Positions 38,056 through 46,255 of a stretch of 64,000 nt of DNA are shown one piece after another; the stretch's first letter is position 1, and every line of letters begins with the position of its first letter. Origin of the DNA: Ruminococcus sp. Its GTDB lineage: Bacteria > Bacillota > Clostridia > Oscillospirales > Ruminococcaceae. The DNA lies in NCBI GenBank assembly GCA_015066745.1, contig SVNW01000011.1:1-64000 (forward strand). The letters are read 5' to 3'. The notes beneath the pieces are model-generated. The model searched no databases and was not told the origin of the DNA. It saw only the letters and a program-made list of their open reading frames with translations. The position numbers and the translations under genes are program-made.

Positions 38056-38553
38056 ATGATAATAATTGTTATGATAATTGTTACGGCGATACTCGTCTGC
38101 GTGGATCAGATGATAAAAATCTGGGCTGTAGGGGAACTTGCAGCAAAAGGGATATCAAAGCCGTTTATAAAATTCGCAGATACGGAAATTATAAATTTGA
38201 CTTATACAGAAAATACCGGTGCAGCTTTCGGCATAATGAGTGACAAGCAGTGGTTTACGATAGGAGTAGCTTCTGTCGGTCTTATTGCTTTTACTGTATA
38301 TATGCTGAAGTGTTACAACAAATCAAAGTTTGCCATGATAGTAAGTGCAATGGTCATAAGCGGAGGCATCGGAAATCTTATCGACAGAATACGTTGCGGT
38401 TATGTTGTGGATTATCTTGAAGTAAAGATATTTGATTTTGCTATATTTAATTTTGCGGATGTATGTGTTACAGTAGGTGTTGTACTTCTTTTGATTTATT
38501 TTCTTTTCTTTGCAGAATCAGAAAATGAAAAATCAAAGATCAGGAGAAGATAA
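38056..38553 (+). CDS. lspA: Lipoprotein signal peptidase
   Basis: Signal peptidase II cleaves prolipoproteins before the lipidated cysteine. The 165-residue protein has four hydrophobic segments. Its conserved blocks are VDQMIKIWA, LTYTENTGAAFGI, the catalytic-Asp block GGIGNLIDRIRCGYVVDYLE near residue 115, and FNFADVCVTVG with the second aspartate. The ribosome site GAGGTG is well placed. It overlaps the pseudouridine synthase start. A substrate candidate is the sugar-binding lipoprotein at 60197-61615. Confidence 0.96.
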   Translation: MIIIVMIIVTAILVCVDQMIKIWAVGELAAKGISKPFIKFADTEIINLTYTENTGAAFGIMSDKQWFTIGVASVGLIAFTVYMLKCYNKSKFAMIVSAMVISGGIGNLIDRIRCGYVVDYLEVKIFDFAIFNFADVCVTVGVVLLLIYFLFFAESENEKSKIRRR

Positions 38554-39470
38554 TGATGCCTTCAGAGAAAGTTTATACTGCATATGAAGATGCTGTCGGC
38601 GAAAGGATAGATAAGTGGATATGTTCTCAGAACGATGAACTTACAAGAAATTCTGTCCAGAAGATGATAAATGACAAAATGGTCGCAGTAAACGGAAAAA
38701 CAGTTTCTAAAAATTATAAAATGTCACTCGGAGATGAAGTGTTGCTTATTATTCCCGAACCTGTGGAACTTTCAGCAAAACCTGAAAATATTCCGGTGGA
38801 TATTGTCTATGAAGATGATGATCTTCTTGTAGTAAACAAGCCCAAAGGAATGGTGGTTCACCCTGCGGCTGGAAACTACGACGGCACACTTGTAAATGCA
38901 CTGTTGTATCATTGCAAGGGAAGACTGTCATCGATAAACGGAGTTATCCGTCCCGGAATAGTTCATCGCATTGATAAAAATACAAGCGGACTTCTGATAG
39001 TCGCCAAAAATGATTTTTCTCATGCAGGACTTGCGCAACAGATCAAAGAACATTCGTTTACAAGAGAATACGAAGCTGTAGTATGCGGAAAGTTCAAAGA
39101 ATATGAGGGTACAGTAAACGCTCCTATAGGTCGTCATAAGACTGACCGAAAGAAGATGTGTGTGACAGAGCTTAATTCCAAAGAAGCAGTGACACATTTT
39201 CGTGTTATAGAGCAATACGAAAAATATGCTCATCTCAGATTAAAACTTGAAACAGGCCGTACTCACCAGATAAGAGTGCATATGAAGTACATAGGTCATC
39301 CGGTTCTCGGTGATGATGTTTACGGTACCGAATACAAGGGCATTGACGGGCAGTGTCTGCATGCAAAAAAGATTGGATTTATTCACCCAAGAACAGGTGA
39401 ATATCTTGAATTTGACAGTGAATTGCCGGAGTATTTCGGCGATATACTAAATAAACTTAAAAACATTTAA
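38553..39470 (+). CDS. RluD-family ribosomal pseudouridine synthase
   Basis: The 305-residue protein has an N-terminal S4 domain (about residues 15-75: ERIDKWICSQ, TRNSVQKMINDKMVAVNGK) and a catalytic domain with the HRIDKNTSGLLIVAKN motif containing the essential aspartate near residue 140. LETGRTHQIRVHMKYIGHPVLGD is present too. This is the RluA/RluD group that modifies 23S rRNA; in Bacillus the lspA-linked paralogue is YlyB. The exact target uridine cannot be told. Its start overlaps the lspA stop (TAATG), so the two are cotranslated. Confidence 0.93.
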   Translation: MMPSEKVYTAYEDAVGERIDKWICSQNDELTRNSVQKMINDKMVAVNGKTVSKNYKMSLGDEVLLIIPEPVELSAKPENIPVDIVYEDDDLLVVNKPKGMVVHPAAGNYDGTLVNALLYHCKGRLSSINGVIRPGIVHRIDKNTSGLLIVAKNDFSHAGLAQQIKEHSFTREYEAVVCGKFKEYEGTVNAPIGRHKTDRKKMCVTELNSKEAVTHFRVIEQYEKYAHLRLKLETGRTHQIRVHMKYIGHPVLGDDVYGTEYKGIDGQCLHAKKIGFIHPRTGEYLEFDSELPEYFGDILNKLKNI

Positions 39471-39496
39471 AATATTTCTAAAAAGGAGATTTTTTT

Positions 39497-40339
39497 ATGG
39501 ATGCTACAATAAAAAAACAACTTGAGATTACAGCTGCAAAAGTAAGAATGGGCGTAATCGAAGGAACATTTAATGCAAAATCCGGTCATCCGGGCGGATC
39601 ATTATCAATATGTGATCTTATGACATATCTTTACTGGGTAAAGATGAATGTTGATCCAAAAAACCCTGATATGGAGCAGAGAGACAGATTTGTACTCTCA
39701 AAAGGTCACTGCGCACCTGCTCTTTATTCTATACTCGCAGAAAAAGGATTTTTTGACAAGGAAGAACTCAAGTCATTAAGACATATCGGAGCACTTCTTC
39801 AGGGACATCCATGTATACATATCCCCGGTGTCGATATGAGCAGTGGTTCACTTGGTCAGGGAATTTCAGTTGCATGTGGAATGGCACTTGCAGGAAAGAC
39901 AAGCAATGCTGACTATAAGGTATACACAGTACTCGGTGACGGTGAAATTGAAGAAGGTCAGGTATGGGAAGCAGCAATGTTCGCAGCTCATTACAAACTT
40001 GATAATCTCGTTGCAGTAGTTGACAATAATGGTCTTCAGATAGACGGTGCAATAACAGAAGTTTGTTCACCTGAACCTATAACAGACAAATTTGCAGCAT
40101 TTGGCTGGCATGTTATCACTATGGACGCACATGATTTTGATTCAATTGAAAAAGCATTTGACGAAGCAGAAAAAATTTCAGGAAAACCTGTTGCAATTAT
40201 TCAGAAGAGCGTAAAGGGTAAAGGCGTTTCCTTTATGGAAAATAAGTGTTCATGGCATGGAACAGCTCCTAACAAGGAACAGTATGATCAGGCTATGGAA
40301 GAATTAAACGCTCGTATTGCAGAGCTTGAATCCAAGTAA
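39497..40339 (+). CDS. Transketolase N-terminal subunit
   Basis: Transketolase moves two-carbon units in the pentose phosphate pathway using thiamine diphosphate. The 280-residue protein corresponds to the N-terminal, cofactor-binding third. It contains SGHPGGSLSICDL, KGHCAPALY, GSLGQGIS, and the Mg-ThDP motif GDGEIEEGQVWEAAMFAAHYKLDNLVAVVDNN near residue 150. The C-terminal half is a separate gene 24 bases downstream, the split arrangement common in Clostridia and archaea. AAAAAGGAGA precedes the ATG. Confidence 0.96.
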   Translation: MDATIKKQLEITAAKVRMGVIEGTFNAKSGHPGGSLSICDLMTYLYWVKMNVDPKNPDMEQRDRFVLSKGHCAPALYSILAEKGFFDKEELKSLRHIGALLQGHPCIHIPGVDMSSGSLGQGISVACGMALAGKTSNADYKVYTVLGDGEIEEGQVWEAAMFAAHYKLDNLVAVVDNNGLQIDGAITEVCSPEPITDKFAAFGWHVITMDAHDFDSIEKAFDEAEKISGKPVAIIQKSVKGKGVSFMENKCSWHGTAPNKEQYDQAMEELNARIAELESK

Positions 40340-40363
40340 TGATTGAGAAAGGAATGAATAATT

Positions 40364-41317
40364 ATGGCAGAAGTAATAAAAAAAGCTACACGTGAAAGCT
40401 ATGGTGAAGCATTGAAGGAACTTGCGGCTGAATGTGAAGATCTCGTAGTACTTGACGCTGACCTTGCAGAAGCTACAAAGACAGTTATGTTCAAAAAAGA
40501 ATATCCTGAAAGATTTTTTGACTGCGGTATTGCAGAAGCAAATATGATGGGCGTTGCAGCAGGTCTTGCAGCTTGTGGCAAGATACCGTTTGCAAGTAGT
40601 TTTGCAATGTTTGCTGCAGGACGTGCTTTTGAAATAGTAAGAAACTCTATCGGTTATCCTCATCTTAACGTTAAAATAGGTGCAACACACGCAGGTATAT
40701 CTGTTGGTGAAGATGGTGCAACACATCAGTGTAACGAAGATATAGCTCTTATGAGAACTATCCCGGGAATGACGATCATAAATCCGGCTGACGGTGTTGA
40801 AGCTAAAGCCGCTGTAAAAGCAGCAGCTGCTTACAACGGTCCGGTATACCTTCGTTTTGGCAGACTCGCAACACCTATATTCAATGACGAAGCTTCATAC
40901 AAGTTTGAAATAGGCAAAGGCATTACTCTCAAAGAAGGCAATGATGTTACTATAATCGCAACAGGCCTTATGGTAAATGAAGCTATGCAGGCAGCAAAAC
41001 AGCTTGAAGCAGATGGTATCAATGCAAGAGTAATAAATATCCATACTATAAAACCACTTGATACAGAGATAGTTTGCAAGGCTGCAAAAGAAACAGGTCT
41101 TATCATAACAGCAGAAGAACACAGCGTTATCGGAGGACTCGGTTCAGCTGTATCAGAAGCTGTAACTCAGTGCTGTCCTGTTCCGGTTATAAAGATCGGT
41201 GTAAATGATGAATACGGATACAGCGGACCTGCTGTAGACCTTCTCAAAAAATTCGGACTTTGTGCTGACAATATCGTTTCCAAGACAAAAGAAGCTGTTG
41301 AGAAGTTCAAAAAATAA
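40364..41317 (+). CDS. Transketolase C-terminal subunit
   Basis: The 317-residue protein supplies the pyrimidine-binding and C-terminal domains of transketolase. It contains VVLDADLAEATKT, CGIAEANMMGVAAGLAACGKIPFASSFAMF with the catalytic glutamate, the GATHAGISVGEDGATHQCNEDIALMR segment, and TAEEHSVIGGLGSAVSE near the C-terminus. It forms a heterotetramer with the preceding gene product. DXS-like proteins share the fold, but the split format and partner identify transketolase. A strong terminator follows the stop. Confidence 0.96.
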   Translation: MAEVIKKATRESYGEALKELAAECEDLVVLDADLAEATKTVMFKKEYPERFFDCGIAEANMMGVAAGLAACGKIPFASSFAMFAAGRAFEIVRNSIGYPHLNVKIGATHAGISVGEDGATHQCNEDIALMRTIPGMTIINPADGVEAKAAVKAAAAYNGPVYLRFGRLATPIFNDEASYKFEIGKGITLKEGNDVTIIATGLMVNEAMQAAKQLEADGINARVINIHTIKPLDTEIVCKAAKETGLIITAEEHSVIGGLGSAVSEAVTQCCPVPVIKIGVNDEYGYSGPAVDLLKKFGLCADNIVSKTKEAVEKFKK

Positions 41318-41333
41318 AAATATAGTTTAAATA

Positions 41334-41383
41334 AAACAAATCGTTTGTATAATCTATTGGTTATACAGACGGTTTGTTTTTTT
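41334..41383 (+). terminator. Transketolase operon terminator
   Basis: A 19-bp stem (AAACAAATCGTTTGTATAA with TTATACAGACGGTTTGTTT, two G-U pairs) with an 8-base loop, followed by a T run. Confidence 0.9.
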
Positions 41384-41429
41384 ATGATAAAAAATGTGCA
41401 TCTGAAATTTTATATTTATAAAAAAGGTA

Positions 41430-41458
41430 TTGATTAATCATAATTTTATCGATATAAT
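41430..41458 (+). promoter_or_regulatory. Promoter of the dockerin esterase gene
   Basis: TTGATT (41430-41435), 17 bases, TATAAT (41453-41458), about 50 bases before the ATG. Confidence 0.7.
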
Positions 41459-41508
41459 TAATACAGTGATTATAGTTTCCGACTTATTTAAAATTAGGAG
41501 TGAAAAAT

Positions 41509-43422
41509 ATGGTAAAGAAAGCGAAACGAATGATAAGCGGATTATTGGCAATGATTACTGCTGTTAATATGTCATGCTTTATTCAGATCGAAAATGTCAG
41601 TGCATCATCTGAACTACTCAGAAGTACGTTTGAGGGAAATAATGATGGCTGGACTGCCCGTGGAAACGCAACAGTGGAATATACCGACAAAACAGCGTAT
41701 GAGGGCGGTTATTCGTTATATGTATCCGGAAGAACTGCCTCATGGAATGGTGCTATGATCGGGCTTGGTGCTGATTTTAAGGCAGGAAAGTCTTATGATT
41801 TCAGCGGTGCTGTTATGTATGATACAGGTGAAGCAACTGAAGAAATTTCTATGACTATGCAGTATAACAATGCGTCAGGTGAAGTGATATACGATCATCT
41901 TGCTACAGTCAGTGTGGAAAAAAATAAATGGACAACTGTTCTTGCAGAGAACTATACTGTTCCTTCGGGTGCAACTGATATTATATTGTACTTTGAAACT
42001 CCTGAAAGCACTATAGATTTTTACATTGATGAAGTAGTTGCATATGGTGAAAAGTCTCAGTCGGTTACACCGACTAAGAGAGGTCCCGGAGATATAAACG
42101 GTGACGGATATATAAATATAGTTGATCTTATTTATTTAAAACAAGGTATCATGGGTGAATTGAGTTTTGCTGATTTCAGTTATTATGCTGACCTTGACGG
42201 AAATAAAATTATAAGCTCAGCAGATATGACTTATATGGTGAAGTATCTTTTCGGTCAGATATCGGAGTTCCCTGCAACGTCTATGCCCGGAAATGAACCG
42301 CCGGTTGATGATAATTATGATGACAGTTATTCTGAAAATCTTGATGCAAAGACTTTGAAGATGTGTCAGGATTCCCTTTACCGTGTAGGTAATACCAAAA
42401 GACTTCTTGATAAGATACAGAAAGCAAAATCAGGAGAAAATGTGACAGTAGGTTATATAGGCGGATCAATAACAGAAGGCTCAAATGCCGGAGCACAGCT
42501 TTGCTACGCTAAACTTTCCCATCAGTATTTTGCAGATACATTCGGAACAGGAAGTAATGTCGGATATGTAAATGCAGGATTATCAGGTACTTCTTCAGTT
42601 CTTGGAGTACTCAGAGCAAAGAGGGATCTTCTGTCAAAATCTCCTGATGTGATATTTGTTGAGTATTCTGTAAACGATCAGGGAAGTCTGCCATATCAGA
42701 AATCGTTTGAGTCACTTGTGAAAAAATGTCTTATGCAGGAAAATGAACCGGCTGTTATAGTACTTGTTACACGTTCTCAGAGTGGTGGTTCATGTCAGCC
42801 TCAGATGGTTGCAGTAGCAGAAAATTATGACCTTGGTGTAATAAGTGTTGACAATGCTGTTTCAAATGCTCTTAAAACGGGTGTTATGACATGGGGCGAT
42901 TATGCAAGTGACCAGTATCACCCTCATAAAGAGGGGCACAAGCTTGTAGCGGAGTTTATAGGATATTATTACCGACAGGCACAGCTTAGTAAAAATCGCA
43001 GTACATCATATGAAATACCATCAACTGTAGTATATGGTGATGAATATGCAACTGCTGAAATGGTAAGTGTATCAGAACTTAAAGATTTCAATGCAGGTTC
43101 ATTCAAAAGCGGTACAAGTATAAGTTCATTCAGAGACGGCTGGACACACAGTAAAAATGGAAATACACCGATGACATTCAGTGTGGAAGGCAGAGGAATA
43201 TTCCTGATGTTCAAGTCAAATCAGACAGCATCTATGGGAACAGCGATAGTTGATGTAAACGGCAAACAATCAAAAGTAAGCAGTAATAAATTATATACAT
43301 GGGGCGGACCTGATGCAGATCTTGCGTATATTCAGGACAAGTCTGAAACTCTTAATGTATCTATATCTCTTGAGTCTGTATCAAGTGATTTTGAACTTCT
43401 TGGAATAGGCGTTATCAGATAA
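41509..43422 (+). CDS. Secreted CBM-dockerin-SGNH esterase (cellulosomal)
   Basis: The 637-residue protein has a Sec signal peptide ending near VSA-SS (residue 32), then a beta-sandwich carbohydrate-binding module of CBM22/CBM4_9 type (about 38-180). A type I dockerin follows (194-250: GDINGDGYINIVDLIYLKQG and a second EF-like repeat ADLDGNKIISSADM). Next come a linker and an SGNH/GDSL hydrolase domain (about 311-480) with the nucleophile block GGSITEG at S320, NAGLSGTSS, EYSVNDQ, and the Asp/His block DQYHPHKEGH. A C-terminal beta-rich domain of about 150 residues ends it. The likely task is deacetylation of xylan or related polymers while bound to a cellulosome scaffold. The ATG at 41509 after TTAGGAG is preferred to the GTG three codons earlier. 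The gene is monocistronic. Confidence 0.9.
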   Translation: MVKKAKRMISGLLAMITAVNMSCFIQIENVSASSELLRSTFEGNNDGWTARGNATVEYTDKTAYEGGYSLYVSGRTASWNGAMIGLGADFKAGKSYDFSGAVMYDTGEATEEISMTMQYNNASGEVIYDHLATVSVEKNKWTTVLAENYTVPSGATDIILYFETPESTIDFYIDEVVAYGEKSQSVTPTKRGPGDINGDGYINIVDLIYLKQGIMGELSFADFSYYADLDGNKIISSADMTYMVKYLFGQISEFPATSMPGNEPPVDDNYDDSYSENLDAKTLKMCQDSLYRVGNTKRLLDKIQKAKSGENVTVGYIGGSITEGSNAGAQLCYAKLSHQYFADTFGTGSNVGYVNAGLSGTSSVLGVLRAKRDLLSKSPDVIFVEYSVNDQGSLPYQKSFESLVKKCLMQENEPAVIVLVTRSQSGGSCQPQMVAVAENYDLGVISVDNAVSNALKTGVMTWGDYASDQYHPHKEGHKLVAEFIGYYYRQAQLSKNRSTSYEIPSTVVYGDEYATAEMVSVSELKDFNAGSFKSGTSISSFRDGWTHSKNGNTPMTFSVEGRGIFLMFKSNQTASMGTAIVDVNGKQSKVSSNKLYTWGGPDADLAYIQDKSETLNVSISLESVSSDFELLGIGVIR

Positions 43423-43457
43423 TAAATACAGAAAACAAAAAATATTTTATATCTTCG

Positions 43458-43495
43458 AATAAAACGGATGTTTAATGTGTCCGTTTTATTTTTTT
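43458..43495 (+). terminator. Terminator of the dockerin esterase gene
   Basis: AATAAAACGGA / TCCGTTTTATT, 11-bp perfect stem, followed by TTTTT. Confidence 0.9.
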
Positions 43496-43561
43496 AGAAA
43501 TTTTTTTAGACAAATATTGACACTACACAAACTGTAAATCATATTTTTTGTTAAAATAGAC

Positions 43562-43590
43562 TTGCAGTTTAACTGAAAATATGTTAAAAT
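43562..43590 (+). promoter_or_regulatory. Promoter of the Ddl-like / MurI-like / DUF1934 operon
   Basis: TTGCAG (43562-43567), 17 bases, TAAAAT (43585-43590). A further TTGACA at 43517 has only a poor -10 partner. Confidence 0.55.
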
Positions 43591-43631
43591 AAATAAATAA
43601 ATTGTTATTGATAAAGATAGGGGGGACTCCG

Positions 43632-44702
43632 ATGTCCAGAATAAGAGTGGCTGTAATTTTCGGCGGAGTTTCAAATGAATATGAAACATCGCTTCTGGCG
43701 GCGTCGTCAGTTATAAATAATATTGATAAAGAAGAATATGAAACGATCTGCATAGGAATAACCCGAAAGGGCAGATGGCTTTATTATCCGGGTACAGCAG
43801 AAGAAATACAGTATGACAGATGGAGTGAGAACTCTGATTGTATACCTGTAGCTATTTCACCTGATCCGAACAGAAAAGGTATCATAAAGCTTGAGAACGG
43901 AGAAGCATCATTTTCAAAAGTTGATGTTATTTTTCCTTTGCTGTACGGCAAAAACGGTGAAGACGGAACAATTGCAGGAATACTCAGGTGTACAGGTATT
44001 CCTTTTGTCGGAAGTGAGCTTATGGCATCAGCAGCCTGCATGGATAAGACTTACACACGAATGGTTCTCGGTTATAACGGAATAAAAACTTCAAACTGGC
44101 GTATGATGTTCAGAAACGAATTAAACGAACTTGACAGCAAGTGTCGTCAGTACTGCGATGAACTGTCATATCCTATCATGGTAAAACCGGCTAATTTCGG
44201 TTCATCTGAAATGCTCAGAACAGCAAACGATTACGATACTTTAAAAAATGCTATCAAACTTGCGCTTGCGCAAGATGAAAAAGTAGTTATTGAAGAATAC
44301 GTAGAAGGAAAAGAACTGCAGATTGCGGTTACAGGATACGAAAGACTTACAGTATCAGAACCGGGTGAAGTTATAGTAAAAAAAGACGACTTTGACTTCA
44401 ATGATATGTTCAGTCGAAGAGAATACATTATTCCTGCGGATATAAGCTGTGAAGTTGCAGAATCATTAAAACAGCTTTCAGTAAAAGTATATAAGCTTAT
44501 GGGCTGTACGGGAATGGCACGTATTGATTTTTATAAAACAGACAATGACGAAATAGTAATAAGTCAGATAAATACAGTTCCCGAAATTTCTGAAGGAAGT
44601 ATGTTCGTGAAGTTAATGGCTCTTTCCGGATATAATTTTACAGAACTTATAACAGAACTTATAACACAGGCTATAGTCAACTACGAAGGCAAGTCAGTGT
44701 AA
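43632..44702 (+). CDS. Divergent D-alanine--D-alanine ligase family protein
   Basis: The 356-residue protein has the complete Ddl fold pattern: GGVSNEYETSL near residue 11, YGKNGEDGTIAG, SAACMDKT with the ATP lysine, IMVKPANFGSSE, VVIEEYVEGKELQ, GMARIDFY and ISQINTVPEIS. Compared from memory with E. coli DdlB, several active positions differ. The His of HGxxGEDG is Tyr105, the GSSVG loop reads GSSEM, and the Lys-Tyr of the omega loop aligns with Met259-Phe260. The Mg2+ Glu of ExN is Gln312, and the Gly of the following PG is Glu318. It is therefore a poor candidate for the main cell-wall Ddl and may be a pseudoenzyme or use another substrate. The ATG at 43632 follows GGGGGGA. First gene of a three-gene operon. 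Confidence 0.8.
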   Translation: MSRIRVAVIFGGVSNEYETSLLAASSVINNIDKEEYETICIGITRKGRWLYYPGTAEEIQYDRWSENSDCIPVAISPDPNRKGIIKLENGEASFSKVDVIFPLLYGKNGEDGTIAGILRCTGIPFVGSELMASAACMDKTYTRMVLGYNGIKTSNWRMMFRNELNELDSKCRQYCDELSYPIMVKPANFGSSEMLRTANDYDTLKNAIKLALAQDEKVVIEEYVEGKELQIAVTGYERLTVSEPGEVIVKKDDFDFNDMFSRREYIIPADISCEVAESLKQLSVKVYKLMGCTGMARIDFYKTDNDEIVISQINTVPEISEGSMFVKLMALSGYNFTELITELITQAIVNYEGKSV

Positions 44703-44728
44703 ATCCTGAAAAATGAGGTAAAAATTTT

Positions 44729-45523
44729 ATGAAAGAATACTCTATCGGAGTTTTTGACTGCACAGTAGGCGGTCTTGCTCTGGTAAATGAACTGAACTTA
44801 CTGCTGCCTTCCGAAAAAGTAATATATTTTTCAGAAAAACTTAAATCTGATGCTACAGCAGATGAAAAAGAATCTTTAAAAAATTGCACTATTGATAAGA
44901 TAGATTTTATTAAAAAATATAATGTAAAAGCAGTAGTTTCATGCTGTAGTGATATAAATTCCGCATGGGGCATGAAAATGCCTTTGACGGATATAACATA
45001 TTCGGGTACTTTTCTTCCGGCAGCTCAGTCAGCGTGTGCCGTTACAAGAAACAACAAGATCGCAGTTATGGGTTCTTCAAAGATAATAAAAAAAGGTTGC
45101 TATGCAAAGATAATCAAAAATATCAGACAAAATATTACTGTTATGGGTGTAGCGTGTCCATATCTTAGCGGTATGGAAGAAGATGATACCAACTTTATAA
45201 ATAAAGAGGATTTTATAAAGTCAACATCTGATATATTTGAGAAACTTCGTGAAGAAAAAGTTGATGTTGTTATAGTGGCAGATGGTTATTATCATCTTAT
45301 AACAGACGAGATAAAAAAACTTGCAGAAGGTTCTTTTGAACTTATATCTCCCTATGAAGAAACAGCAAAGAAGATATATAATGACTTGCTTGGGGAAGAT
45401 TTGCTGACAGACAGTGAAGAAACTGCTGATAATATAATTTATTTTGATGAAAATGAAGCTCTGCATAAAAAAGCAGTTTCATTTTTCCTCAAAAGAACTA
45501 CAGAATTAAAACCTATAGATTAA
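44729..45523 (+). CDS. Divergent glutamate racemase (MurI) family protein
   Basis: The 264-residue protein aligns along the whole MurI fold: IGVFDCTVGGL at residues 6-16, LPSEKVIYF, VKAVVSCCSD with a cysteine at the first catalytic position (Cys73), IAVMGSSKIIKKGCY, and VACPYLSGMEE. The aspartate of the FDSGVGG motif is kept, but Ser is Cys. The GDxxxxPYG substrate motif is lost, and the second catalytic block GCTHYP reads ADGYYH (184-189), so the second cysteine is missing. Two-base racemisation by the normal mechanism appears impossible. It may be a pseudoenzyme or a regulator; some MurI proteins moonlight on gyrase, which is family knowledge. Located 26 bases after the Ddl-like gene. Confidence 0.75.
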   Translation: MKEYSIGVFDCTVGGLALVNELNLLLPSEKVIYFSEKLKSDATADEKESLKNCTIDKIDFIKKYNVKAVVSCCSDINSAWGMKMPLTDITYSGTFLPAAQSACAVTRNNKIAVMGSSKIIKKGCYAKIIKNIRQNITVMGVACPYLSGMEEDDTNFINKEDFIKSTSDIFEKLREEKVDVVIVADGYYHLITDEIKKLAEGSFELISPYEETAKKIYNDLLGEDLLTDSEETADNIIYFDENEALHKKAVSFFLKRTTELKPID

Positions 45524-45549
45524 TGTGAAAGAAGCAGGACAGTAAAAAA

Positions 45550-45984
45550 ATGAAAGAAAAGTTTGACAAAGTTATCATAGAAATGAAAAGTGTTCAGTCC
45601 TCAGATGATGATACAGACAAAATGGAACTTATAACCGAGGGCAGATTTGCTTTTGAAGGGCTAAGATATGTTATAGAGTATAATGATTCGGAAGCTACAG
45701 GATTTGAAGATTCTGTTACTACTATAGAGGTCATAAGCGACAGCATGGCAATGATAAAAAGAACAGGAAAGTCTTCTTCCAATCTCGTGATAGAATCAGG
45801 CAAAAAGCATCATTGTCATTATGAAACTCCGTATGGTGATATGATGATCGGTGTTTATACTCACGAAATAAATAATCAGCTTGATATTACAGGCGGAACA
45901 TTATATATGAAATATACAATAGATATAAATTCGTCTTATGTTTCTGATAATGAGATATTTTTAAAAGTAAAGAAAGTAATATAG
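45550..45984 (+). CDS. DUF1934 (YwiB-like) protein
   Basis: The 144-residue protein matches the small calycin-like DUF1934/YwiB family. It has alternating beta strands, the RFAFEGLRYVIEYNDSEATG region near residue 36, the central MIKRTGKSSSNLVIESGKKH segment, and the C-terminal GTLYMKYTIDINSSYVSDNEI. No catalytic residues are known; the family has a lipocalin-like barrel and may bind a ligand. It lacks a signal peptide and is probably cytoplasmic. It starts 26 bases after the MurI-like gene and ends the operon. A weak hairpin TTCCATG / CATGGAA follows the stop without a T run. Confidence 0.75.
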   Translation: MKEKFDKVIIEMKSVQSSDDDTDKMELITEGRFAFEGLRYVIEYNDSEATGFEDSVTTIEVISDSMAMIKRTGKSSSNLVIESGKKHHCHYETPYGDMMIGVYTHEINNQLDITGGTLYMKYTIDINSSYVSDNEIFLKVKKVI

Positions 45985-46176
45985 TCTTTTTTCCATGGCA
46001 AGCATGGAATGTAAAATTGTATTATTTTAGGCATAATTTATAAAAAAGAATTGTAAAACACTCGTAATATTTGGTTTTAAAATGATGGTCTTGTGAATAA
46101 TAAACAAGAAAATACCGTGAAAAACGCTATTGTTCACAGTTTATTAACAACTAAAGTACGAAAATGTGGTACAATC

Positions 46177-46208
46177 TGTTATAATAGTAGTTTGATAAAT
46201 TTTATCAA
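46177..46208 (+). promoter_or_regulatory. Extended -10 promoter with perfect palindrome
   Basis: TGTTATAAT (46177-46185) is an extended -10 element. Seven bases on lies TTGATAAA-T-TTTATCAA (46192-46208), a perfect 17-base palindrome at the likely transcription start, 47 bases before the PucR/CdaR-type ATG. It looks like an operator, possibly for autoregulation. The rest of the 271-base gap from 45985 shows only a weak hairpin. Confidence 0.5.
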
Positions 46209-46255
46209 TTGTTCGCGAAAATATTTTAAAATCAAATGTAGAAAGGGATAATGTT

